Shown: positions 41,440-52,426, counted from the stretch's first letter. The stretch: 64,000 nucleotides of DNA from Rhynchopus sp. YZ270_cl-10 (GCA_964035575.1 OZ037840.1:1240001-1304000); one strand, 5' to 3'. The notes: a model not told the origin generated them from the letters alone. Numbers and translations are program-made.

Positions 41440-42056
41440 TAAGAAATCCACTAAAATAGTCGTATTTGGCCCCAAAACCACCTCCCGATCACAAAAATAT
41501 GTCAATAAAACCACAGACGACCTTAACAGAGGCTTTGTTACCAAAAAAAATCGGTGTTTTTATGAAAAAACACCCTAAAACCGCGTAACGCTCGCGTAAC
41601 GCTATTTACCGATTTTCGGACCCTTTTTGAAATATGGCTCTAAGTTCCACCAAGTCCCTCTAAACACCCCAAAACCGCCTGGGTATCCCTCGGGATGGGT
41701 TCTGGGGTGAAAATATGTGGCTTTGGGGGCTTTTCTGGCCCCCAGAGGCATCTCAGAGCTATTTGACACACCCGAAAGCTCCATTTTTTATCAAAAAATG
41801 CTTGCTTTTTTACCTTGTCATGAGCATTAACACCCCCAATGAGACCCCCAGAACGTCTCTAAAGTCCAAAAATCACCCCGGAATTGATTCCCGGACCTCA
41901 TAATAGGTGGAGTACCATGTTTCTGGGGTCAAAAATGCGTTGTGGTCCATTACTGTTCCCCCTGACAATGAGCGATAGAGTAGCGATAGAATAGAACTAT
42001 GACCACCTCCAGGAAACCAAAATTTTCAAGACAAACCAAAAAAATGTGTACTAAGG
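41440..42056 (+). repeat. Left arm of a large inverted repeat
   Basis: Matches 46,704-47,318 almost perfectly in inverted orientation, about 615 bp per arm and 4.6 kb apart. It contains the CCTCGGGATGGGTTCTGGGG and GTGGAGTACCATGTTTC motifs of the 31,370 family. It begins right after the (ACTGT)n array. Confidence 0.93.
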
Positions 42057-42089
42057 AGGCTACGTCAAATCTCAGTTAATACCAGTTAA

Positions 42090-43035
42090 TACCAGTAAAT
42101 ATCAGTTTTTTTTCCAAGCTTGGAAAAGTAGATGTCGAGAAAAAAATTTTCAAAAAAAAAAAATTTTTTTTTTCGACAACTACTTTTTCAAGCCTGGAAA
42201 AAAAATTTTTTTTTTTGGGCCTGACCTTGGGACCTTGTGCACCGAAAAATGCAAAAAACGGCAAAATTTTGATGTTTTGAGCATCTGTGGGTGAATCATA
42301 TGCACTGCTACAGTGGCCTATTATTGGGTGTTTTCCTTAGCAAATTCCTTCACAAAACTCATTTTTGATTTTGGCAAAGGCAAATTTCAGGCCAAAAAAA
42401 AGTCACCCCTGGTAGTAGGTCCTTGGGTGTCCAAACATGCCAAAAACACAAAAAAAATGATGTTTTGGCCTTCTGTGGGCACCTAAAACGCACTTCTCTG
42501 CCCAAAAAACGAATCATTCACATTTCAGAGGTCCTGCATGAAAATGCCCATTTGAGCCCAAATTTTCGGTTTTTTTTCAACATTTCTTCAACACAGGCCC
42601 CGCCAGGTGGTCCGAGGGTCCAAAAAAAAAAATTTTTTTTTTCGACCAAAAATTTTTTTTCGACATCTACTTTTTCAAGCCTGGAAAAAGAACTGGTATT
42701 TTCCTACATTGGTTTTTACTCTATGACGTACCCCTACCGGTATTTTCCCAGGCTTGGAAAAGTAGATGTCGAGAAAAAAATTTTCAAAAAAAAAAAAAAA
42801 TTTTTTTTTCGACAACTACTTTTTCAAGCCTGGAAAAAAAATTTTTTTTTTTGGGCCTGACCTTGGGACCTTGTGCACCGAAAAATGCAAAAAACGGCAA
42901 AATTTTGATGTTTTGAGCATCTGTGGGTGAATCATATGCACTGCTACAGTGGCCTATTATTGGGTGTTTTCCTTAGCAAATTCCTTCACAAAACTCATTT
43001 TTGATTTTGGCAAAGGCAAATTTCAGGCCAAAAAA
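42090..43035 (+). repeat. Duplicate of the 13,805-14,520 block with an extra partial unit
   Basis: 42,100-42,780 matches 13,805-14,510, and 42,785-43,030 repeats 42,160-42,395 once more. Fold-back units with GTAGATGTCGAG ... CGACAACTAC occur at about 42,128-42,185 and 42,762-42,820, among others. No gene is seen. Confidence 0.88.
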
Positions 43036-43039
43036 AATC

Positions 43040-43115
43040 GCCGGGGGGCTTCGCCCCCCGAACCCCCCATTGGGGGGCTTTGCCCCCCAGACCCCCCTAT
43101 GCAATTGGGGGCCTG
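43040..43115. repeat. GGGGGGCTTCGCCCCCC hairpins
   Basis: Two strong hairpins (loops CTTCG and CTTTG between G6 and C6 stems), followed by GCCTGCGGCGC. An RNA copy of the first would have a very stable UUCG-type loop. Confidence 0.9.
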
Positions 43116-43399
43116 CGGCGCAGTTCGGAACTCTAGTGCATACCTTACCGGAACTCCAGATGGAGGTGTTTTTGTGTTTGCAGCGTTACTACTTGCTATC
43201 ATGCGCCATCTGACAGCTGCATACAGGAGAACACTATGGTGTCCAGCATCGGGAGTGCGTACAACTCGGCGCTGGATTTTATCGACGTGACGTGCAACTG
43301 GGAAGACGTCTCGCATATTCAGTACAAGTGTGAACGGTGCGAAAGCACTAACCAGTTTGCCACGAGGCGGCAGCGCTACCTTGCTCCTCTCCCCAGTGT

Positions 43400-45261
43400 T
43401 CTGTTTTTTATTTTGAAAACTGGGTTGTCTTAGTGTGGACACCCGAGGATGAACTCCACTTTTCAAAACGCTGTTAAGTAACCGCTGATGAACACGCTGA
43501 TGATATCTCCTGTGTGGGAGATGTCGCACTGATGACGCTAAGGTTGCTCCCCACCGGTCCATCATCACATGGGGGCGAAGCAGACGTTGTGGGTGGGCGG
43601 TTCTAGTCCGCTTTATTCTCGTTTCATGCTCGGGGGAAGTTGAGCGTTTTCTTCTTGATTGACGCCCTTTTGGGGCGGTGGGGCCAGGCTCAGGGCGGTT
43701 TGTCGGGCACTGTATCAGGCAGTGCAGGCGGCTCAGGTTCTGGTAGAACGGGAGGGGACACGATGGTGATGCGCTGCCTTGGCGTTCCCCGTCGCACAAG
43801 GCTTGTAGGGGTGGCAGGGGTGGCGGTATTGTTACGCAGGCGTCGTCGGGGCGAGGTCCACTGAGCGGCACGCGCAGTGATGGTGGTGTCGTAGGCGGGG
43901 AGGGGGCAGGTGCCCCAGTCACGGTCGGACAGGGAACTGATGGACCTCGTCAGGTACTTCAGGATAGTGGCAATGCTGCCGGCGCAGAGTTTGGCACGTG
44001 GAGTGTGCCCACCAGACCGGAGGTGCACCGATAGGCCGTAGGCAGTGCACCATCGTCACTTTCTCTCCGGGAACGGGGCAGTCCAGCTTGTTCTCGGTGC
44101 AGTGCTTCCGGAACCATCGAAGCCAGAGGGACATCACCTTCCCCCGCTCACGCACAGAAAGGGCATGGGCGACCTGTTTGCACTGTCGCAGCGAGATGCC
44201 TGAGTATACCCCAAAGCTAATACCCAGCTCAATGTTGCTGATGCAACTGTTGCTGTCCTCAACGAATTCCAGAGACCTCAGCCACGCAAGAAAAGCAGTG
44301 TGTCGCTCAGGGCCGTATTTCCACGACGAAGGCGCCCTCAAGGGGAGCCGGCTCCAGTCAAAGTCCACGGAAAGTGACGGGGTGTCCGCAGCCTTGTCCC
44401 AGGGCAGGCGGGCTTTGGTACCCAGGCATTGTGTAGGGTAATTGTGTTTGCATACAGCCAAACCAAGACAACGTGGTCACCTTTAGTCCGTATTTGGATC
44501 GTAGTGACCAATGTCATGCGCTTAGGTGCCCATCAATGGGTCGGGGAGTGATCAAAGTTAAGGGAAATTATTCTGGCGTAAATGATGGAGCAGATCTGCC
44601 GTCACTGCCTCACCCGGTCCCTCCCTTTGAAAAAAAAACACCTCGTATGACTTTCAGAGATGGCAATGCCCAATTCCTACCCTTGGTCTTGCAGCTCAGT
44701 CTACAATAGCCCTGCACTAGACACGGTCGTAGACTCGACTAAAGCACTGCCCCCGCATGTGCCTCGTCTTCTTCATCTTCTTATGATGAAAATACTTCTT
44801 CAGAGTCCACATTTGCATGCGGGCACCTAATACACCACACGTCGCCTTTTCTCGGTTTCCTAGACCCAGTCTCCCATCACCAATGAGGACACCTTCGGCA
44901 GGCCCACTAGTGGATGGGGCGCTTTGCCTTTACTGTCATTCCACCGCGTCTACAAGGGTTTTTGAGCGGACTTGGCGTAGAACCGCCCATACAGTGTCCC
45001 CGACACTTCCCGCCCTCTCAATGCGTCCCAACGGTGTTGAACCCTCAGGTCCCCTGGCTTAGCCACTAAGAGAAAACCTGCAGCGTCCGCAGACGCATAC
45101 ACGTCTGCGGCCATCACTGGCTTAGAGGGGCTCAGGGCCGTGTGACGCACTGATTTCGACACGTTGCCGAAGAAGCGCGATCGCGCTTTGTGTGGTTTTG
45201 TGTATCCCTTGTGAACCTGGAATCGATAGCAGACAGGAAAAAGAGGATGGGCAGGCAGCAC
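43400..45261 (-). mobile_element. Broken retroelement-like remnant (family uncertain)
   Basis: Read on the minus strand, a piece at 44,950-45,261 resembles an RNase H-like segment. A piece at 43,690-44,461 resembles the C-terminal domain found after it in some reverse-transcribing elements of algae and protists (an ELGISFGVYSG-like helix followed by a basic, Pro-rich tail). It is an old fossil, broken in several places and lacking any recognisable polymerase core. The 3' side near 43,410-43,470 weakly resembles 6,940-7,000 downstream of the hAT gene. LINE and DIRS-like origins are both possible. 44,470-44,940 shows nothing else. Confidence 0.3.
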
Positions 45262-45369
45262 CTGCCCGACCTGTGTTAATGTGAATCAGTGATTGCCTGA
45301 CAGATGTCTGGGTAACCGTGTATTCTGTGTGGGTATCCATGTCCGGAGTATACACGACGGTGAAGTAAA

Positions 45370-45656
45370 ATGACATGACATGACATGACATGACATGACA
45401 TGACATGACATGACATGACATGACATGACATGACATGACATGACATGACATGACATGACATGACATGACATGACATGACATGACATGACATGACATGACA
45501 TGACATGACATGACATGACATGACATGACATGACATGACATGACATGACATGACATGACATGACATGACATGACATGACATGACATGACATGACATGACA
45601 TGACATGACATGACATGACATGACATGACATGACATGACATGACATGACATGACAT
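45370..45656 (+). repeat. (TGACA)n pentamer microsatellite
   Basis: About 57 units. Directly downstream, 45,656-45,740 continues with dispersed ACATGT/CATGTAAAG motifs that look like a decaying edge of the same array. Confidence 0.98.
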
Positions 45657-45884
45657 GCGCTTTTACATGTGCTTTCCATGTAACTTTTTTTACATGTACT
45701 TTACATGTAAAGTGACATGTGCCATGACAAGGTGCATGACCAGTTACATGACAAGACTAACTAACGACAAGACTCCTGTATATAATGAGTGGCGTTAGGC
45801 CCTTGTCATTATTTAGTCTTGTCATGCAACTAGTCATACCCCCTTGTGTCATTGCTCACACTCGGTTGTGGTGCAACGCACCGG

Positions 45885-45990
45885 GGTACCCTAAATAGGG
45901 TCCGCGCGGGGTACTCAGTCCAATCCGGACTGAGCGCTCACCCCGAGTCCGCCGGGCTGACTCGGGGTCCGGCCAATAGGGTCCGGCCAC
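45885..45990. repeat. GGTACCC / GTCCGCGCGGGGTAC palindromic patch
   Basis: Shares GTCCGCGCGGGGTAC-like sequence with 14,590-14,662. It includes a CAGTCC ... GGACTG hairpin and repeated GACTCGGGGTCCG motifs. The flanking 45,740-46,300 contains AT-rich repeat (46,150-46,310 matches 62,150-62,290) and no gene. Confidence 0.7.
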
Positions 45991-46409
45991 TCCATCGTGT
46001 GGTTTGTGTCGGATTGGTAGCCTTGAACAGGGAAATAGCTAATGGAATTGGAACCTCTGTCGCGGTGTCGCAACGACTGCTCTGCAAGTCGCCACCAGAT
46101 CCACTTTTATGAAAATAAGTGTAGGGGAGGACCTCTCACAACTTCTGAGCAAAGTCGGTTTTTGACACAAAATCGGGGTGGGTGGGCCATAATTTGCTCC
46201 AAATATGACCAGTCGAAAATTGGGATTTTTCTGAAATTTGCATTGTGCCCAGCAAAAATCCTCGTTTTTTTGAAGAATTTTACAAAAAATATGCTATGCC
46301 CCCTATGACTGGACCCAACTCCCCTCACTATTTTTTGCCTAAAAAAGCCCCAAAAATTCTGCAGGTTTTTTCAGGTTTTGCGATTTTTACGAGATTTAGC
46401 GTAGCCTCC

Positions 46410-46706
46410 TAAGGTGTATAAACACCCTACACCGCCTGGGTACCCCTCAGGATAGGTTCTGGGGTGAAAATATGTGGTTTTGGGGGCTTTTCCGGCCCCC
46501 AAAGACGTCTCAGAGATATTTTTCACACTCAAAAACTGCAGTTTTATCCTACAGGGGTATAAGGGGGAGCTAAACTGCAGTTTTTGAGTGTGAAAAATAT
46601 CTCTGAGACGCCTTTGGGGGCCGGAAAAGCCCCCAAAACCACATATTTTCACCCCAGAACCTATCCTGAGGGGTACCCAGGCGGTGTAGGGTGTTTATAC
46701 ACCTTA
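46410..46706. repeat. 297-bp near-perfect hairpin
   Basis: Two arms of about 135 bp (46,410-46,544 and 46,571-46,706) start TAAGGTGTATAAACACCC and are inverse copies with a loop of about 26 bp. The arms are the CCTCAGGATAGGTTCTGGGG part of the 31,370/41,440 family. The hairpin sits exactly at the outer edge of the right arm of the large inverted repeat. Confidence 0.93.
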
Positions 46707-47318
46707 GTACACATTTTTTTGGTTTGTCTTGAAAATTTTGGTTTCCTGGAGGTGGTCATAGTTCTATTCTATCGCTACTCTATCGCTCATTGTCAGGGGG
46801 AACAGTAATGGACCACAACGCATTTTTGACCCCAGAAACATGGTACTCCACCTATTATGAGGTCCGGGAATCAATTCCGGGGTGATTTTTGGACTTTAGA
46901 GACGTTCTGGGGGTCTCATTGGGGGTGTTAATGCTCATGACAAGGTAAAAAAGCAAGCATTTTTTGATAAAAAATGGAGCTTTCGGGTGTGTCAAATAGC
47001 TCTGAGATGCCTCTGGGGGCCAGAAAAGCCCCCAAAGCCACATATTTTCACCCCAGAACCCATCCCGAGGGATACCCAGGCGGTTTTGGGGTGTTTAGAG
47101 GGACTTGGTGGAACTTAGAGCCATATTTCAAAAAGGGTCCGAAAATCGGTAAATAGCGTTACGCGAGCGTTACGCGGTTTTAGGGTGTTTTTTCATAAAA
47201 ACACCGATTTTTTTTGGTAACAAAGCCTCTGTTAAGGTCGTCTGTGGTTTTATTGACATATTTTTGTGATCGGGAGGTGGTTTTGGGGCCAAATACGACT
47301 ATTTTAGTGGATTTCTTA
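46704..47318 (-). repeat. Right arm of the large inverted repeat
   Basis: Inverse of 41,440-42,056. The last bases of the arm overlap the 3' end of the minus-strand reading frame at 47,299. Confidence 0.93.
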
Positions 47319-47784
47319 ACCTAAAACTCAAAAAAATGGTTTTGTGACAAGGTTTCTTAAGGATTTCCTTAAGGGCTGACGCCCCTACGGGGGGGGTAGG
47401 CACTTCGGGGGAGTGAGGCAGCTCGGCGTCGCCCTCCCTCACGACAGAACCAAAAATCTCGTCTCCCAGCCTCTTCCGGAGGACTCCAAGGAGCAAAAGA
47501 AGACGCAGACAGGGAACATCTGTCCAGTCCGAGGGCACAGTTCCCGTGACGCGTGCCAACGCAGCGCGCACGTGTTCCTCCCCGAAATCTTCCCTCTCCC
47601 CCCGGAAATCCTCAAACGTCCGGACGCACAGCGCGCCCGTGACGGACTCCCACGCGTTTCCCAGTGCAGACTTCACGGCGTCGGACGAATCCGCAACGAT
47701 GTTCGCAACATCTCGCGACATCCGGAACGACCGTGACCCACTCTTGGCCCTGAGCGACTCCAGCGCTTCATCCATAGTGGTCAT
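47299..47784 (-). CDS. Unrecognised small helical protein
   Basis: A GC-rich 161-residue frame from the ATG at 47,784. It is open further upstream but with no ATG, and the sequence just before it (TTGTGTTTCCCCAG) could be a 3' splice site. The sequence looks like a folded helical protein (LRLLLLLGVLRKRLGDEIFG) with an acidic stretch and a short Pro-rich part. I recognise no family. Its last residues are encoded in the inverted-repeat arm, so the original C-terminus may have been replaced. Confidence 0.4.
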   Translation of the reverse strand: MTTMDEALESLRAKSGSRSFRMSRDVANIVADSSDAVKSALGNAWESVTGALCVRTFEDFRGEREDFGEEHVRAALARVTGTVPSDWTDVPCLRLLLLLGVLRKRLGDEIFGSVVREGDAELPHSPEVPTPPVGASALKEILKKPCHKTIFLSFRLRNPLK

Positions 47785-48418
47785 GAGGGCGAGACTGGGG
47801 AAACACAACACAAAAATACTGATGAAGGTGGTGGTGAGATTTCCCCGTAACGTCCTCAACCAACCTTGCCGAAGCAAGTGGTAAGCAATAACAACAAAAA
47901 GGGCACGTAGCAATAGATAAATGGTACGCGCAAAAAAAAAATGAATTTAGCGAAAAAGGGGGAGGGGAAAAGACTTTCTTATTCGCGACATATTTTATCC
48001 TAGAGACCCCCCTGGCGTAGCAAAGCTACTTAAACAAGTTTACAGTATGAGAGCCTGTGAGAGCTTAGTGAGAGTTAGTGAGAGCTGTGAGAGCCTGTGA
48101 GAGCTAGTGAGAGCTTGTGAGAGTCTGTGAGAGCTTACTGAGAGCTAGTGAAAAAATCTCTCCCCGTTCATAGATCACCCAAAATAGTAATTGGATGTAA
48201 ATAATAGCTGTGAATAATTATATGTAAACAATACCTGTATGTAAACAATAGCTGGGAGGGGGGTTTAGGATAAATTAACCATTTTGTAAACACGAAAGTA
48301 TTGTGCTTGCGGTCAGATAAAAGACACAGATTAGTAAGGACACAGCAGTTGGTATAATGCTGTTATGCTATTGTTCAGTTTTTGTCTCGTTTTACAACCT
48401 GACAACGGACGTGGCGAA
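47785..48418. other. Spacer with GTGAGAGC repeats
   Basis: 48,046-48,150 is a short array of about ten imperfect GTGAGAGCyw units. The rest shows TGTAAACAATA(G/C)C repeats (about 48,190-48,255) and no gene. Confidence 0.7.
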
Positions 48419-49222
48419 ACAAAAATAATAGGTTCTTACAGAGCAGATCAAGACGAAACTGTACGTGTATGACGTGGGTAGCGTACTAATAACCAAAAGA
48501 AAACCGACGCAGGAGCTTTTCTTGGAACTGTTTTATTCTCCCCACCCCAACAACATCACATTTCAGAAAAACATTGTTTTTTCGTTTTTGTTCACTTTCT
48601 TTTCTTCTCCCTCACACCTTTTTGCTGTGGGCAAACCTCAAATTTATTCCGCTTTGATTTTATTTATTGTCTTCACGCCCTTCTTTTCATTAGAAAAAGA
48701 ATGTATATGAAACAATTGTCTTCACGCTATATTGTTGTAGTTGGGTTGGGAAATAAAACTAAACAAAAGATGACAGGGGGTTTTTATTATTTCAAACTTG
48801 GTCGTCTCACGCGAGGATGAGCTCCATTATGTCAACGCTGTTTGGCCTGTCTGGGCAAATAGGTATTAGTAACGTGGGGGTCATGATAATTACCCCCATT
48901 TCGGAAGCACATTTTTCTTCTAGGGTTTCCCTTGAGAAACCCGCTGTTCGCTGCCTTGTTCTTCTGCTCCAAATGCCATCATCTCTCTTACCGACAACCC
49001 GGTTTATAATCGACAAAAACTCTCTGTGCCCGTTGAACTACACTTAAAACAAGGTAGCAAAAAATAAAATCTATCACACTGACCACTTTTACGATACCCC
49101 ACCCTTGCTGGAGCGACGTTTGCAAACACAAACCTAGGTACGGAGTGTGATGTCACCCAAACCACGCCCACCACAGGAGGCTCATATTCCCTCAACCCAC
49201 CTGCCCACACACAGCCCCCAAC
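48419..49222 (+). promoter_or_regulatory. Duplicated 5' flank of the second nucleotidase-cyclase gene
   Basis: Matches 23,977-24,512 at both ends but has about 268 extra bases (48,489-48,756). Their 3' part (TTGTCTTCACGC ... GTTGGGTTGGGAAATAAAA) resembles 33,215-33,262. Either the first copy lost this piece or the second gained it. The 460 bases before the ATG are practically identical in both copies. Confidence 0.65.
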
Positions 49223-52165
49223 ATGGTGCACTCATGTGTGCCCGTGCTGCTGCTTGCACTGCTGTGTGGCGCTGACGCTGCCCTGAAGAAGCCGATCCGC
49301 CTGATCGGTGTCTTCGCCACGTCGCCGCCGGTCGCACCGCACGACCAAGTCTGGAACGCTCTTGTGCCGTGCGAGCGCATTGTGACTGAGGGTGACGACG
49401 ACTGCTACAAGGGCGGCTTCCCTGGGGTGGCTGCGTGGATGGAGCACTATTCACAGGACGTGCGTGGGACCATCAAAGTGACAACGCCAGATTACAAGTC
49501 CCGCATGATCTTTGGACATCCCCTTGGCCTGGATCTGAACTACGAGATCTGGGACAGGCTTGGTGTCGACTTCGCCACATTGAGGGCAGAGCTCTTGATG
49601 ACGCGAGCCCCAGACGCATCCGTTGTGGAGAACTTTGTTGCAAACATGAAACAGCCAATGATCCTGACGGACCTTGCTATTCAGGACAACTTTGTCTACC
49701 TTCTGGGCCTGCTGACCATGTGGCATGTGAAGGTGATTGACGGTGTGCAGATCGGTGTGATCGTGCTGTGGTCCGAGACTTACCTCGGACGTCGTGGTCA
49801 GTCCATACCCCACAACAAGCTCATCCCCGTGGTGACAACAAGGCTGCGTGCCCAGGGTGTGGCACAGATCGTGGTGCTGCGCCTTGGTTATGCGGGTGTG
49901 GAGGACGAGATGCAGCAACTGACGACGTACGACGTGGACGTGGTTATCACGGACGTTGTTGCGGGGACAGACTTTGCTTCGAACGGGACGTCTGTTCTGT
50001 ATGTAAGTGTTCAGAAAGACGGGGCAGCTGCGTACCCAATCGTGACGTTGGACTTGACCGAAGAAGTGGACGGGTCGAAGTGGTACTACAGTGCAACGGA
50101 GGTGAGTGCACGTGACCTGCCTGTTCCTGTGACGGACGCACGCTTTGCAGCAAACCTTGCCTGGATGCAAGAGCAGATTGTGCTGAGCCAGACAAACAAC
50201 TACGTGGTTGCAACGTCGACAGCAGTGATGCCGTCCATCAATGAGGAAGGGTTCTACAACTGCCGTGGGGGTGACTGTGAGTTGGGCAAGATGACTGCAG
50301 ATGCGATGCGTGAGTGGGCAGGGACGGACCTGGCAATGATAAACGGTGGTGCCCTGCGTGGTGTTGGGTGGGAGAAGGGTCTGATCAAGCGCAGTGCTTT
50401 GTGGGGCACGTACCCTTTTGCGAACCTTCTGTGCAAGGTGAACATGTCCGGCACTGTGCTGCTGGATTTCATGAACCGCGGAGTGAGTGCACTACTTCCG
50501 GACGGAACACGAGACAAGACGACACCCATCGGTCTGTACCCACAGATGAGTGGGATGCGGTTCACCATCAACCCCAGCCTCCCCGAACGTCGTGTTGTTT
50601 CGATTGATGTGCTCACACCCACAGGGGTGTACAAGGCACTGCAGAAGCGTAAGTTGTACTCCATTGTCCTCCCAGAGTTCATTGCAGGTGGTGGTGACGG
50701 GTACGGGATGCTTCCCACGAACCAGCACGACGGGTCGGAAGGCTGTGGTATCGACACTGCACTGGAGGTGACAGAGACGTACCTGAAGGCTGCATCGATT
50801 TACACTCCGTCCTTGGGTGACAGAATGAGTCTCAACATGGCTGGGAGTGCACTGATGATGACGAACCACACGAAGTACAACTGCACAGAGAACCAGAAGT
50901 ACGACGCATACTGGCAGCACTGCGAGGACTGCCCTGAAGGCTTCTGGAACCCAGACAGGGACAGACCTGCGTGTGTGGAGAAGCTTCCGAGTGAGGTGGA
51001 CATCGGGATGATCCTTGGCATCGTGTTTGGTGTTCTTGCCCTGCTTGCGATCCCGATTGCGTGGAAGATGACAGAGAAGCAGCGCCGCATCAACGCGCTC
51101 TTCAACAACAACAAGATTGCAGAGGAGTGTGCCATTGCGGTTATGGACCTCCGTCTTGGCGACCTTGACTACCTCCACGAGCTGGAGAAGCCGAACACGA
51201 TCCAGTCTGCGTTTATTGCCATCACGAAGCAGATGAAGGTGTACATGGAGTTTATGCCCAAGAATTTGATTGCGAATTGTCAAGCAAGTGGTTCCGAATC
51301 AGGCTCGATTGAGCTTTCACGCTGCGTATCTTCTCGGTCGGAGAACGCGGGCAGTAGGGAGAGCAGGGATGAACGATCGAGGAGTAGCTCTGTGATGCAG
51401 GCGAAGGGGAGCCATAAGCTGACCACGACCTTCCTCAGGAAGAAGCACATCACGGCACTCGCACTGAACAGCAGGGGGCACCTCCAGAGCATGAATGGTG
51501 ACGTCCTGGCGAAGCATTCGCAGTTTCTCGAGAAGGTCACGACCATCATTACTGCGCACAAAGGCATTGCCGAGATACTGAGCGGCGACAGGATGCTTGC
51601 CATGTGGAACACTGTGAACGACACTACCGGCCAAGCTGCGCACTCCTGCGATGCTGCGCTTGCACTGCGGTTGGTACAGGACGGTGTCACAGCGAACGTC
51701 GGCATTGTAAAGGGCTCTGCACAGTTCGGGCTGTTTGGCGGTCAAGGCACCAAGCGGTACGATGTGCTGGGCAGCGTGATCCCATCCGCATCGCTGCTGA
51801 TGGTCCTGAACAAGCAGTACAACACTTCCATCCTGACCGCACCCGTGCTGCAGAAAGAGGCTGGCAGTTTCTTCTACTTCAGGATTGTGGACTATGTTTG
51901 CTACACGAAGATGGATGGAGCTGCCTGCTTTGTGCTCGAGCTTGTATCTCGCAAGGAAACAGGCGGTGAGGAGTGGATGTACGAGCTGGAGGATGCCAAT
52001 GGGAAGGACCCGTGTTCCACACTAAATGATGCATGGAGGCAATACATCAAGGAAGGCAAGCTGACAAGCAGCGCCGGGGTGACTGGTGTTCTCGCCGAGA
52101 TCATGGCCGGCACACCACCTCAAGGTGAGTATGTCGCTCCTTCTGCGCCCCTGAGCCTGATGTGA
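49223..52165 (+). CDS. Receptor-like protein: degenerate 5'-nucleotidase ectodomain, one TM helix, cyclase-like domain (copy 2)
   Basis: 980 residues, intronless, offset exactly 24,710 bases from copy 1. Residues 1 to about 685 differ from copy 1 at only about 13 positions, and five of those lie in the stalk/TM junction. After that the linker is unrelated (Ser/Arg-rich, with RESRDERSRSSS), and the cyclase-like domain and tail are clearly diverged though alignable: LSGDRMLAMWN, YDVLGSVIPSAS, EEWMYELEDANGKD. The same catalytic losses are present: Asn for the first metal Asp and no transition-state Asn/Arg. The near-identical 5' part next to a diverged 3' part suggests gene conversion or recombination between paralogues. 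The two receptors would bind the same ligand but signal through different intracellular halves. Confidence 0.9.
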   Translation: MVHSCVPVLLLALLCGADAALKKPIRLIGVFATSPPVAPHDQVWNALVPCERIVTEGDDDCYKGGFPGVAAWMEHYSQDVRGTIKVTTPDYKSRMIFGHPLGLDLNYEIWDRLGVDFATLRAELLMTRAPDASVVENFVANMKQPMILTDLAIQDNFVYLLGLLTMWHVKVIDGVQIGVIVLWSETYLGRRGQSIPHNKLIPVVTTRLRAQGVAQIVVLRLGYAGVEDEMQQLTTYDVDVVITDVVAGTDFASNGTSVLYVSVQKDGAAAYPIVTLDLTEEVDGSKWYYSATEVSARDLPVPVTDARFAANLAWMQEQIVLSQTNNYVVATSTAVMPSINEEGFYNCRGGDCELGKMTADAMREWAGTDLAMINGGALRGVGWEKGLIKRSALWGTYPFANLLCKVNMSGTVLLDFMNRGVSALLPDGTRDKTTPIGLYPQMSGMRFTINPSLPERRVVSIDVLTPTGVYKALQKRKLYSIVLPEFIAGGGDGYGMLPTNQHDGSEGCGIDTALEVTETYLKAASIYTPSLGDRMSLNMAGSALMMTNHTKYNCTENQKYDAYWQHCEDCPEGFWNPDRDRPACVEKLPSEVDIGMILGIVFGVLALLAIPIAWKMTEKQRRINALFNNNKIAEECAIAVMDLRLGDLDYLHELEKPNTIQSAFIAITKQMKVYMEFMPKNLIANCQASGSESGSIELSRCVSSRSENAGSRESRDERSRSSSVMQAKGSHKLTTTFLRKKHITALALNSRGHLQSMNGDVLAKHSQFLEKVTTIITAHKGIAEILSGDRMLAMWNTVNDTTGQAAHSCDAALALRLVQDGVTANVGIVKGSAQFGLFGGQGTKRYDVLGSVIPSASLLMVLNKQYNTSILTAPVLQKEAGSFFYFRIVDYVCYTKMDGAACFVLELVSRKETGGEEWMYELEDANGKDPCSTLNDAWRQYIKEGKLTSSAGVTGVLAEIMAGTPPQGEYVAPSAPLSLM

Positions 52166-52426
52166 AGTTTGTGGCAGGGCCATACTTATCACTAAATATG
52201 CCGTTTTTCCCGAAAATTTTTAGAATCCCAGGAGGGTCATAGATGGTAGTCGGCCCGAGTCGGGCCTAGTTTTTGGAAAATCTGGGACTCGGGCCGACTT
52301 TTTTGTGGAAGCGTGCAATGCAACAAACGGTCGAGATCTGATCAAGCGAAACGGATATATTTTTTTCCCCAAAATGGTGTGATTTTTCTAAAAAAAAAGG
52401 TGTAAAAAACACGGGTTGCCTACGAT
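52166..52426. other. 3' flank of the second receptor gene
   Basis: Contains a CGGCCCGAGTCGGGCC palindrome (about 52,253) repeated in part at 52,287-52,298, and AT-rich sequence. No gene is seen. Confidence 0.5.

Noticed and set aside
43023-43922. 299-codon minus-strand frame
   Set aside because: Pro/Arg-rich low-complexity translation crossing hairpins and repeats. The overlapping retroelement-like pieces read better in other frames.
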